Source of the DNA: Luteimonas sp. JM171
Lineage (GTDB): Bacteria > Pseudomonadota > Gammaproteobacteria > Xanthomonadales > Xanthomonadaceae
Direction of reading: 5' to 3'
DNA: 64,000 nt
Assembly: GCF_001717465.1 (NCBI RefSeq)
Contig: NZ_CP017074.1
Span: 1,206,873 to 1,270,872, forward strand
Part shown: piece after piece, positions 56,062 through 63,153 of the stretch
Position numbering within the stretch: position 1 is the first letter of the stretch
How the letters are laid out: each line of letters opens with the position of its first letter
Translations under genes and position numbers: made by a program
Notes under the pieces: generated by a model
The model's input: only the letters and a program-made list of their open reading frames with translations
Told to the model about the DNA's origin: nothing
The model's database searches: none

Positions 56062-56700
56062 ATGTCGTTGCAGGCCGTGCTCGCAGAGGTTGATCCGGGC
56101 TGGTTTGCCCGGACCGGCGAATCCCTCGATCCGCGCCTGCTGGCTTCGGCCCGCAGGTCGCGGCTTGGGTCGCGCCTGCTGGCGCGCATGCTGCTGGAGG
56201 CAGGCGCGGCTGACGCGCTCCTGGCTCCGCGTCCGGGCGGGGCAACGCCAACCGCCATCCTGCGCTGGCCACGGGCCAAGCTCAATCGCCTGGTGCGTGA
56301 CCTGGGCGTGCTTGCCTACGCGCCCCTGATCCGCGCGGAGGTGCGGCGCGAGCCGGTGCGGCGGATCAAGAAGGCGCTCGGCGGCAGTTATCTGCTGGCC
56401 CTGGATCCCACCATCTGGGATGCGCGCGTGGACCGGCACGTCCATGATCGGCTGCGCGGGGAATGGGATGCGCTGTTCGCGCAGCTCGCCGGGCAGCCGG
56501 AGGACGACGCGCCGCTGTTCGCCGTGCTCGAACGCCAGGGGCGCGCTGAGCTGCGCCGCTGGGCTGCCGAGCGTGATCGCCCGCTTGGAGAGTGGGTTGC
56601 CCTGCAGCACCCGCCCGAAGAGCTGGTCCGCGGGCACCTGCCGGAGAAGCCCGTGCTGCTGCTCGCCACCCATCACGAAACGCGCCGGGAGGCAGCATGA
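56062..56700 (+). CDS. sctK: T3SS sorting platform accessory protein SctK
   Basis: A 212-residue YscK/HrpB4-like protein that links SctD to the sorting platform. Conservation is low in this family. The call rests on size, on sequence such as RLVRDLGVLAYAPLIRAEVR, and on its position between sctJ and sctL. Its stop overlaps the sctL ATG (ATGA). Confidence 0.8.
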   Translation: MSLQAVLAEVDPGWFARTGESLDPRLLASARRSRLGSRLLARMLLEAGAADALLAPRPGGATPTAILRWPRAKLNRLVRDLGVLAYAPLIRAEVRREPVRRIKKALGGSYLLALDPTIWDARVDRHVHDRLRGEWDALFAQLAGQPEDDAPLFAVLERQGRAELRRWAAERDRPLGEWVALQHPPEELVRGHLPEKPVLLLATHHETRREAA

Positions 56701-57380
56701 GCGCCGCTCCTGACGCACCTGCCGCGGGCCGCGCGCGTCGCGGTCGCGTTCCCGGCGATGCGGTGGCTGTGACCGACCGGCGCGCGTTTACCCGTGCCGT
56801 AACGGCCCCGGTGGTTCCGGCGAAGGCCTGGGCTCGGCTTGAAGAAATCGACGATCTCCTCGACCAGGTCAACGACCTGTATGCCCAGGCCGACAAGGAA
56901 ATTGCGCGCGCCCGCGAGGAAGCCCAGGCCGCCGGATTCGCCGAGGGCCTGGCGCGGGCGCAGCAGCAGATGACCGAGAAGATGGCGGCGCTCAACGAAA
57001 GCCGGGCCCGGGTGCTCGGCGAGGCCGCGGGCCGGGTGACGGAGCTGGCCTGCGCCATCGTTGCCCGGATCGCGCCGGGCTTTGACGCGGCCAGCGTGGT
57101 GCCGCCGCTGGTGATGCAGGCGGTGGAGGCCGCCCAGGCGGAGCAATTCCTGCTGATCCGGGTGCATCCGCAAGCCCGGGCCGGCGTGGAAGCGGGCCTG
57201 GGCGCGGTGCGCCAGGCACACCCGGCGGTGGGGGTCATCGAGCTGGTCGACGATGAAAGCCTGGATCCGCTCAGCTGCGTGGTGGTCTCCGAGGCCGGCG
57301 AGGTCCGGGCCGGGGTCGCCCAGCAGATCGAGGCCATCCGCACCGCGCTTGCCGGGGCGAGCCGCGGAGAGACGGCATGA
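56697..57380 (+). CDS. sctL: T3SS stator protein SctL
   Basis: A 227-residue SctL/YscL/FliH-like ATPase regulator. ATG 56697 overlaps sctK. The helical EEIDDLLDQVNDLYAQADKE and a Glu/Ala/Arg-rich coiled stretch (REEAQAAGFAEGLARAQQQ) precede the C-terminal domain (RVTELACAIVARIAPGFD, FLLIRVHPQARAGVEA). Coupled to sctN. Confidence 0.9.
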   Translation: MSAAPDAPAAGRARRGRVPGDAVAVTDRRAFTRAVTAPVVPAKAWARLEEIDDLLDQVNDLYAQADKEIARAREEAQAAGFAEGLARAQQQMTEKMAALNESRARVLGEAAGRVTELACAIVARIAPGFDAASVVPPLVMQAVEAAQAEQFLLIRVHPQARAGVEAGLGAVRQAHPAVGVIELVDDESLDPLSCVVVSEAGEVRAGVAQQIEAIRTALAGASRGETA

Positions 57381-58702
57381 ACGCCAGCGTCAACGATCCC
57401 CTGCTCAGTGCGCTCTCCTCGGTCACGTCCGTGCAGCGCGTGGGCAAGGTCGCCGATGCGTACGGCACCATGATCCGCGCCACCGGCCTGAAGGCTTCCA
57501 TCGGCGAGCTGTGCCACCTGCGCAATCCCCGCGGCACCGGCGACCCCGATTTCAACCTTGCCGCCGAGGTGGTCGGCGTGTCCCGGCAGCACACCCTGCT
57601 GACGCCGCTGGGCGCGCTGGACGGGGTATCGGCGACGACCGAGGTGTATGCCACCGGACGCCAGGCCGCGGTGCGCGCCGGCGATGGCCTGCTCGGGCGG
57701 GTGCTTGACGCCCACGGCGAGCCGATCGACGACAAGGGCCCGCTGGGCCCGACGGTGGATGCACCGATCTATGCCGCGTCGCCCAACCCCCTGACCCGCA
57801 GCCTGATCGAACGACCGTTCGCCACCGGCGTGCGCGCGATCGATGCGGTGATGACCGCCGGCGAGGGACAGCGCCTTGGCATCTTCGCCGTGGCCGGCGG
57901 CGGCAAGAGCACGCTGTTGGGCATGCTGGCCCGCGGCGGCGACGCGGACGTCAACGTGATCGTGTTGGTGGGCGAGCGCGGACGCGAGGTCAACGAGTTC
58001 ATCTTCGACAACCTGGGCGACGAGGGGCTGGCGCGCTCGGTGGTGGTGGTGGCCACCTCGGACCGGCCGGCGCTTGAGCGCAGCCGCGCCGCCTGGGTGG
58101 GCACGGCGATCGCCGAACACTTCCGCGATCGCGGCAAGCGCGTGCTGCTGCTGGTGGATTCGGTGACGCGCTTCGCCCGCGCGCTGCGCGATGTCGGGCT
58201 GGCCATCGGCGAGCCACCGGCGCGGCGGGGCTTTCCGCCTTCGGTGTTCAGCGCGCTGCCGCGGCTGTTCGAGCGCGCGGGGAACAACGAGCACGGCTCG
58301 ATCACCGCCTTCTACACGGTCCTGGCCGAGGACGAGGACGGCAGCGACCCGATCGTCGAGGAGGTCCGCTCGATCCTGGACGGGCACATCGTGCTCTCCC
58401 GCAAGCTGGCGGCCGCGTACCACTACCCGGCGATCGACGTGCTCACGAGCCTCAGCCGCACCATGCCGCGGGTGGTGGATGAGGCACACCAGCGTGCGGC
58501 AGGCCAGCTGCGCAAGTACCTGGCCAAGTACGACGACATCGAGATGCTGCTGCAGCTGGGCGAGTACAAGCGCGGCAGCGACCCCGAGGCCGACGTGGCG
58601 ATCGAGAAGATCGGCCCAATCCGCAAGCTGCTGCAGCAGGGCGCGAACGAGCTCGCCGACTTCAACCAGTCCTCCGAAGCATTGCGCAGGTTGTTCAAGT
58701 GA
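57377..58702 (+). CDS. sctN: T3SS ATPase SctN
   Basis: The 441-residue export ATPase. It has GRVLDAHGEPIDDKGPL, Walker A AGGGKST (about residues 173-179), Walker B VLLLVDSVTRFARALRD, the GEPPARRGFPPSVFSALPRL loop and a C-terminal helical domain. It energises substrate unfolding and chaperone release. Starts and stops overlap with sctL and sctO. Confidence 0.97.
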   Translation: MNASVNDPLLSALSSVTSVQRVGKVADAYGTMIRATGLKASIGELCHLRNPRGTGDPDFNLAAEVVGVSRQHTLLTPLGALDGVSATTEVYATGRQAAVRAGDGLLGRVLDAHGEPIDDKGPLGPTVDAPIYAASPNPLTRSLIERPFATGVRAIDAVMTAGEGQRLGIFAVAGGGKSTLLGMLARGGDADVNVIVLVGERGREVNEFIFDNLGDEGLARSVVVVATSDRPALERSRAAWVGTAIAEHFRDRGKRVLLLVDSVTRFARALRDVGLAIGEPPARRGFPPSVFSALPRLFERAGNNEHGSITAFYTVLAEDEDGSDPIVEEVRSILDGHIVLSRKLAAAYHYPAIDVLTSLSRTMPRVVDEAHQRAAGQLRKYLAKYDDIEMLLQLGEYKRGSDPEADVAIEKIGPIRKLLQQGANELADFNQSSEALRRLFK

Positions 58703-59193
58703 AGCGCTATCCGCTGCAGACGCTCATCAAGCTGCGTGCCCACCGCACTGCGCTGGCGCGAACGCACATGCTGGAGAAGCAGGCGGCGGCACGCGCATGC
58801 CGGGAGCAGTGCGAGCGGATCGAGGCAGGCATCCAGGCGCTGGGCGAGGAGCGCGCCGCGCAGCGCCGGCGTCTGCTGGATCCGCCGCCGCCTGGACAGC
58901 CCTGGGCCGTGGCGATGGAACAGCGCGAAGCCCACGTCGAGCTGCTCGGCGAGCGCATCGTGATGGAGCAGGCCAGCCTGCAGCAGGCCAGGCAGCGCCT
59001 GGACGCGGCCGAGCGGGAGCTCGACGACGCGCGTCAGGCCTGGGTGCGTGCCCAGGCGCGCGAGGATGCGCTGCACAAGCGGCGCGACGCGTGGCGCGGC
59101 GAGCAACTGGCGCTGGAAGCACGCAGGGAAGAGGAAGCCGCCGCCGACCTGGTCCAGGCCCGGCCGGCGCGCGCCATGCATGAACCACAGTGA
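58699..59193 (+). CDS. sctO: T3SS central stalk protein SctO
   Basis: A 164-residue, Arg/Glu/Ala-rich, almost fully coiled-coil protein starting at GTG 58699 (GTGA overlap with sctN). YscO/FliJ-like proteins act as the rotor between ATPase and SctV. The call is from coiled-coil character, length and position between sctN and sctP. Confidence 0.85.
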   Translation: MKRYPLQTLIKLRAHRTALARTHMLEKQAAARACREQCERIEAGIQALGEERAAQRRRLLDPPPPGQPWAVAMEQREAHVELLGERIVMEQASLQQARQRLDAAERELDDARQAWVRAQAREDALHKRRDAWRGEQLALEARREEEAAADLVQARPARAMHEPQ

Positions 59194-59201
59194 GGTGAGA
59201 G

Positions 59202-59876
59202 ATGGGCATTGAAAGCAGCCAGCTGTCGGATTCGGTGGGCCAAGCCCGGAAGGCCGGGTCCGATCCTGCCCGCACGGGCCGCGAGCCGCCGCCGCGCGAA
59301 GCGGTCGACCGCTTCCAGCAGGCGATGCAATCGCGCCAGGAGGCGGGCGCGGAAGGCGTCCAGGCGCGAGCGGGAGGCTCCGGGCACACCCAGGCTGGAG
59401 ACGATCACGCGCAGTCGGCGCAACACCTCGCGACTGACGAAGCGGTCCGGTCCAGCCAACTGCCCGCAGATGACCTGGATGCCCTGCGGATGAAGGATCC
59501 GGCCGAGGTGATGGCCATGATGCAGGCGCAGACAGCCCTGCGCGACGGCGCCCAGATGGCCCAGCAGGCGCCCGCCACGGCGGCGGCAAACCCTGCCGCC
59601 TTTGCCGAACTGGTGGAGCGGCACGTGCGCCAGCTCGCCGTCGGCGGCAACGCGGTCGACGACCGCGACGGCCAGGTGCTGCTGCGCATGGCCGACTCCA
59701 CCCTGCCAGGCACCGACCTGATGCTCAGCAAGACCGCCGACGGCTGGCTGCTGCGCGCCGACGTGCGCTCGCGCGAGAGCTACGACGCGATCCAGGAGGC
59801 GGCGCCGGAGCTGGCCAAGCGCTTTGCCGAGCGCAACCTCGGCATGCTTGAGATTGATCCGCAGTTCCGTGGGTGA
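59202..59876 (+). CDS. sctP: T3SS needle-length/substrate-switch protein SctP
   Basis: A 224-residue SctP-like protein. The N-terminus is Gln/Ala-rich and disordered, followed by a C-terminal globular domain (about residues 140-224; VERHVRQLAVGGNAVDDRDG, MLSKTADGWLLRADVRS), similar to the T3S4/HpaP group. Short compared with YscP. The last gene of the sctV-P block. Its stop lies at the CCTAGG cluster. Confidence 0.8.
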   Translation: MGIESSQLSDSVGQARKAGSDPARTGREPPPREAVDRFQQAMQSRQEAGAEGVQARAGGSGHTQAGDDHAQSAQHLATDEAVRSSQLPADDLDALRMKDPAEVMAMMQAQTALRDGAQMAQQAPATAAANPAAFAELVERHVRQLAVGGNAVDDRDGQVLLRMADSTLPGTDLMLSKTADGWLLRADVRSRESYDAIQEAAPELAKRFAERNLGMLEIDPQFRG

Positions 59877-59933
59877 ACCCTAGGGTACGCCCTAGTAACC
59901 CAGTCGCGACCTATCGCCTAGAGTGGGAACCGT
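59872..59933 (+). promoter_or_regulatory. CCTAG cluster upstream of the accessory T3SS genes
   Basis: Three CCTAG elements lie within 45 nt. GAACCCTAGGG has CCTAGG at 59879-59884, a second CCCTAG is at 59890-59895, and GCCTAGAG has CCTAG at 59917-59921. The first overlaps the sctP stop. They precede ATG 59992 by 70-115 nt. The core and flanks of the first match the sctU and collagen-like gene boxes. Confidence 0.5.
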
Positions 59934-59991
59934 AGATGGCTCGGCGATTGCACCACCGCCCGGACCATCCCAGCCGAAGGAACAACGTCAC

Positions 59992-60591
59992 ATGTCCCAT
60001 ATTCGCCGTCCCGTCCCGCGCAAGCCTTCTGCTGCGAAGCCGTCGGCCAATGCCTGGGCTGCCGCCGGACAGGGTATCGATGCTGACGTGCTGCCACCTG
60101 TTGCCGAGGAAGAACATGCCCACAATGACGCGCTGAAGCAGCGGGTCATTGAGGAATTCGAGTCATCGCTCCGCGGCCGTGAAGGCATCGGAGATGAGGA
60201 CCTGCAGCCGCTCCTCGACGCTTTTCGCACCGCCGTGGAGGAAGCATCGATTGATGCCTCCTTCACGCCGCTTGATCCAGAAGAGGTCGCCCTCACGCTC
60301 AATGGGTTGGTCGACCAGGGCGTATTGCAGGAAGAGGATCGCAACGCAATCGCGCGACAGTTTGAGAGTGCGCTTGATCCACTGGATAACGCGGACTTGC
60401 AGATCGCCCTTGAATTCGCCCAACGGGTTGAGCGCGATGGAGAGGCGGAAGCCAGGAAATGGCTCAAGACTCAGCAGAATGAGTCAGGGCAGGACGCCCA
60501 GCCGAACCCTGCGACTCCCAGCGCCCCCGCTTCGGACGAGACCATCACCAAGTCTCGTTCGCGCCGGCTTCGTGCTCCTCCCGGCAGGTAG
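59992..60591 (+). CDS. T3SS-associated protein of unknown function
   Basis: A 199-residue protein from ATG 59992 (AAGGAAC upstream). A basic, Pro/Ala-rich N-terminus precedes an acidic helical middle (LQPLLDAFRTAVEEASIDAS, LQIALEFAQRVERDGEAEAR) and a Ser/Pro/Arg-rich tail. It has no Cys. It could be a gatekeeper fragment, chaperone or substrate; it is too short for a full SctW and I do not see its motifs. Codon use is visibly less GC-rich than in the sct genes. Confidence 0.65.
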   Translation: MSHIRRPVPRKPSAAKPSANAWAAAGQGIDADVLPPVAEEEHAHNDALKQRVIEEFESSLRGREGIGDEDLQPLLDAFRTAVEEASIDASFTPLDPEEVALTLNGLVDQGVLQEEDRNAIARQFESALDPLDNADLQIALEFAQRVERDGEAEARKWLKTQQNESGQDAQPNPATPSAPASDETITKSRSRRLRAPPGR

Positions 60592-60673
60592 GCAATCCAG
60601 CAGATGTAAATGCAGTGCCGCTCCACTACGGAGCACATCGGATTCCCAACCTGTATTACCGAGGAGATCTATC

Positions 60674-60994
60674 ATGAGCGCAGAATTCAACGCCCTTCTG
60701 AACAACCTGGCCCACCTGACCGTTTCCCGGACCGGGGAAGCGAAGGGTTCCACGAACGGCAAGACCAGCTGGCTGCATGCCATCGCCGAAGCGCTGGGCG
60801 AGAAGCTGGGTGATCTGGCCAAGAGCATGGTTGCCAACTCCAAGCTGGCCGGGAGCAGCAACGAGAAGGTTGCTGCCGGTGCGACCGCGCGCCTGACCGC
60901 CGACAGCCAGCTGTTTTCGATGTACATGAATGCCGTCAGCACCGTGCTGAAGTCCATCGGTGAAGGCAATTCGGCGATGGCTCGCAAGCAGTAA
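60674..60994 (+). CDS. Paralogue of the SctF-like protein
   Basis: A 106-residue protein, 82 nt after the preceding gene. The TSWLHAIAEALGEKLGDLAK core, ARLTADSQLFSMYMNAVSTV and the end ARKQ parallel the protein at 54451-54774. It is small, helical and without signal peptide, as expected for a polymerising or secreted T3SS subunit (filament, second needle or tip-like). CGAGGAGATC precedes ATG 60674. A strong terminator follows. Confidence 0.7.
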   Translation: MSAEFNALLNNLAHLTVSRTGEAKGSTNGKTSWLHAIAEALGEKLGDLAKSMVANSKLAGSSNEKVAAGATARLTADSQLFSMYMNAVSTVLKSIGEGNSAMARKQ

Positions 60995-61014
60995 TCCCGT
61001 ACTGCGAGATAAAA

Positions 61015-61045
61015 GGGCGCCGGCGACCCCGGCGCCCTTTTTTTT
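61015..61045 (+). terminator. Rho-independent terminator ending the T3SS rightward block
   Basis: GGGCGCCGG (61015-61023), loop CGACC, CCGGCGCCC (61029-61037), then eight T. Confidence 0.95.
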
Positions 61046-61287
61046 GGTTCTTCTCGCAGATGAGGGAAAGAGGCGCCCGGCCGACCTGGCCGACATTGCT
61101 CTCCAAGGCAATACACGAAGGGCAAACAATGTGCGAAGGGGATCCACATGCCAGCGGGAGAACTGGACGGTACATCGCCTTGAGGACTGGCATAACATCG
61201 GTTGACCACGCGCGCCGTTAGACGCCCGGGTGCCCTCCCGCCGGGGGTGCGCATTTGATCTGTGCAGGTATTGCGGGGAACGACAGC

Positions 61288-63030
61288 TCAGTGCAGACGA
61301 CTCATACGCCGTGACATCAGCCATGCACCGACGCCTGCACCCAGACCAACACCCCCAAAGATCACGGCCAGTCCCAATGGGATCGCGCCTGATGACGAAC
61401 TGCCAGCGGCTGGTGTGAATGCGGGTATCACATTCACTGCAAGCAGCCCCAAGCACAACCACGCGGTGATGGTCAGCGCCCAGTAGAGCCATTGAAATAC
61501 ATAGTTGGCTTGCTGCTGGATGGAGGACTCACTGTCGTGATTTCTCCCCAGGCTCGCGAACATTGCCGCGCCCATTAGCGACCGCCGGGTGCGCTGCTGA
61601 CCGAGCTCGACGGTGTGGCCCTGGGCCGGGCCGCCGTCCACGCGCTGCGCGCCACGGTCCACGCCTGGCATCACCGTGTTGCCCCGCGCTTCACCGGCGG
61701 CCTGGCTGGCGGGCACGGCCTGCTGGGCAAACGGCACCGCCGTTGTGCTTGAGGCCTGTGAATTCCCCGGTGCCGATGCCAATGATGCAAGCGCCGCAGT
61801 CGCAGGCGGGGCCGTCTGGGGCGTTGCGGGATTGGAAGGGAGCGAGGCCGCCGTCGACATCGCCCCGCGATCTGCCACCAGGGCGCCGTCCGCGCGTGCC
61901 CCCGGCATGCCGGTCGCCGCGGCGGCGGCTTGATGCGAAGCCGGCAAGGCACCGGCCTGAGGCTGCGCAGCCGGCTGCGCGCTCGGCGGCGGTTGTCCAG
62001 CGAACGTCTGCGGGGGCGGTGCGCCCTGCCCGGGAGCCACGGCGTGGCCGCGGGGGGCCTGGCCCTGGGCCAGGGAATGGGGTGACGCGGGCTGGCCGGG
62101 AACGGCGGCATCGCCGCGCGCCGCGTAGCCGGGCGCGGCGGTGTGCGGCAGCCCCGGGTTGCCCGCAATCGCCGGCTGGGCGGGTCCCGGGATCCCTTGC
62201 GCCTGGGCGGGTGCGAATGGCACCGACATGCCCTGCCCGGAAGCTGGCGTCATGCCGCCTTGGGCGCCTGCAGCACTCCGGTTTCCAGCTTGGCCTGGCA
62301 CTCCACTGTTGCCGGGTGGCCCCTGTGCTGCCTGTGAGGCAGGGGGGCCACCATTGCCAATCACTGCCTGTACCGTGCCTGCCACCTGCGAAGCGACCTG
62401 GACCGTCGCGGTGGCGGCGGTGCTGACGACCTGGCTCAACGGACCGTGCCCGGCCATGGTGGCTTGTGCCGACGCGGCCCCGGGCGCAGCCGACGGCCCG
62501 TGCCCGGATGGCGCGCCCGCGGCTCCGGGCCCTGGCCCAGACCCTGGGCTGAAGCCTGGACCAGGCGGTCCCGCAGGTGCGCGACCGGGCCCGAATCCCG
62601 GGCTGACCGTTGCACCGGGAGGTCCGCCAGGCCCGGGGCCCAAACCAGGGCTGAAGCCGGGACCAGGCGGTCCCGCAGGTCCGCGACCAGGTCCAAATCC
62701 CGGAGTGAAGCCAGGTCCGGGCGGTCCCGCCGGCCCAGGTCCAGCGCCCGGACCAGCTCCCGCGTTGAAGCCCGGGCCAGGTGGCCCCCCAGGCCCGCGA
62801 CCGGGCCCGAACCCGGGGTTGAAGCCGGGTCCAGGCGGTCCAGCGGGGCCTGGTCCGGGTCCAAACCCTGGACTGAAGCCAGGGCCACCCCGGACCACCG
62901 ACTGGAACAGGGGCGAGGTCAGCTGGCCCCGCAGTTCCATGAGCATGCTGGGCCCGCCACCGCGGCCTCCTAGCAGGGAGTTCACCAGGCTGGGCGGACC
63001 GATGGAGGGAAACGAAGGGGCCACGCGCAT
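61288..63030 (-). CDS. Collagen-like Gly-Pro repeat protein with two C-terminal membrane helices
   Basis: A 580-residue protein. ATG 63030 has CGGAGC upstream; an in-frame TTG at 63081 has none. Parts in order are a short N-terminus without signal peptide (MRVAPSFPSIGPPSLVNSLL), about seven 18-residue collagen-like repeats of the GFxPGFGPGxGPAGPPGP type (residues 48-173), a long Pro/Gln/Ala-rich low-complexity region, then two hydrophobic helices (about 514-538 and 548-572) and a basic end (SRRMSRLH). It neighbours the T3SS with a CCTAGG box in its upstream region. No known function. A T3SS-exported translocon- or effector-like protein is inference. Confidence 0.75.
   Translation of the reverse strand: MRVAPSFPSIGPPSLVNSLLGGRGGGPSMLMELRGQLTSPLFQSVVRGGPGFSPGFGPGPGPAGPPGPGFNPGFGPGRGPGGPPGPGFNAGAGPGAGPGPAGPPGPGFTPGFGPGRGPAGPPGPGFSPGLGPGPGGPPGATVSPGFGPGRAPAGPPGPGFSPGSGPGPGAAGAPSGHGPSAAPGAASAQATMAGHGPLSQVVSTAATATVQVASQVAGTVQAVIGNGGPPASQAAQGPPGNSGVPGQAGNRSAAGAQGGMTPASGQGMSVPFAPAQAQGIPGPAQPAIAGNPGLPHTAAPGYAARGDAAVPGQPASPHSLAQGQAPRGHAVAPGQGAPPPQTFAGQPPPSAQPAAQPQAGALPASHQAAAAATGMPGARADGALVADRGAMSTAASLPSNPATPQTAPPATAALASLASAPGNSQASSTTAVPFAQQAVPASQAAGEARGNTVMPGVDRGAQRVDGGPAQGHTVELGQQRTRRSLMGAAMFASLGRNHDSESSIQQQANYVFQWLYWALTITAWLCLGLLAVNVIPAFTPAAGSSSSGAIPLGLAVIFGGVGLGAGVGAWLMSRRMSRLH
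62512..62889 (-). repeat. Tandem 54-nt collagen-like coding repeats
   Basis: About seven in-frame copies of an 18-codon unit (consensus GFSPGFGPGRGPAGPPGP). Copies differ by substitutions and short deletions; the third is longer and the fifth shorter. The repeats are recognisable in DNA as recurring CCAGGCGGTCC-type blocks. No spacer/repeat alternation, so not CRISPR. Confidence 0.9.
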
Positions 63031-63110
63031 GCTCCGGAACGGATCGGTCGGCGCGGACCCCCTGCTGGCGCCTGCCCCCAAGCTACCCGTGGGAGCGAAA
63101 GGCGACAGCT

Positions 63111-63133
63111 GGGGTTGACCCTAGGTTGACGTT
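63111..63133 (-). promoter_or_regulatory. CCTAGG box upstream of the collagen-like gene
   Basis: GGGGTTGACCCTAGGTTGAC on the plus strand, with CCTAGG at 63120-63125 flanked by two direct copies of TTGAC. It lies about 90 nt before ATG 63030 on the leftward strand, and its flanks match the sctU box (GGGGCAACCCTAGGTCGCC). Confidence 0.5.
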
Positions 63134-63153
63134 CCGGCTGCGCCTTTGGGCGG

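Noticed and set aside
44247..59876. Flagellar export cluster instead of an injectisome
   Set aside because: SctJ is a short lipoprotein, SctD has an FHA domain, SctK, SctI and SctP are present, and there is no flagellin, hook or motor gene. Only the FliO-like protein is flagellar in type.
43626..61045. Plant-inducible promoter (PIP) boxes TTCGC-N15-TTCGC and HrpL-type boxes
   Set aside because: None with correct spacing was found by eye. GGAACC at 59926 is followed by CCACC only after about 21 nt, too far for a Hrp box.
61046..61287. Possible small gene between the T3SS terminator and the collagen-like gene
   Set aside because: Short open frames have no ribosome site or recognisable sequence. 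I see only a GC-rich hairpin without a T-run near 61222-61250.
62512..62889. Possible CRISPR or minisatellite
   Set aside because: Repeats are contiguous, in frame and lack unique spacers; they encode Gly-Pro repeats.
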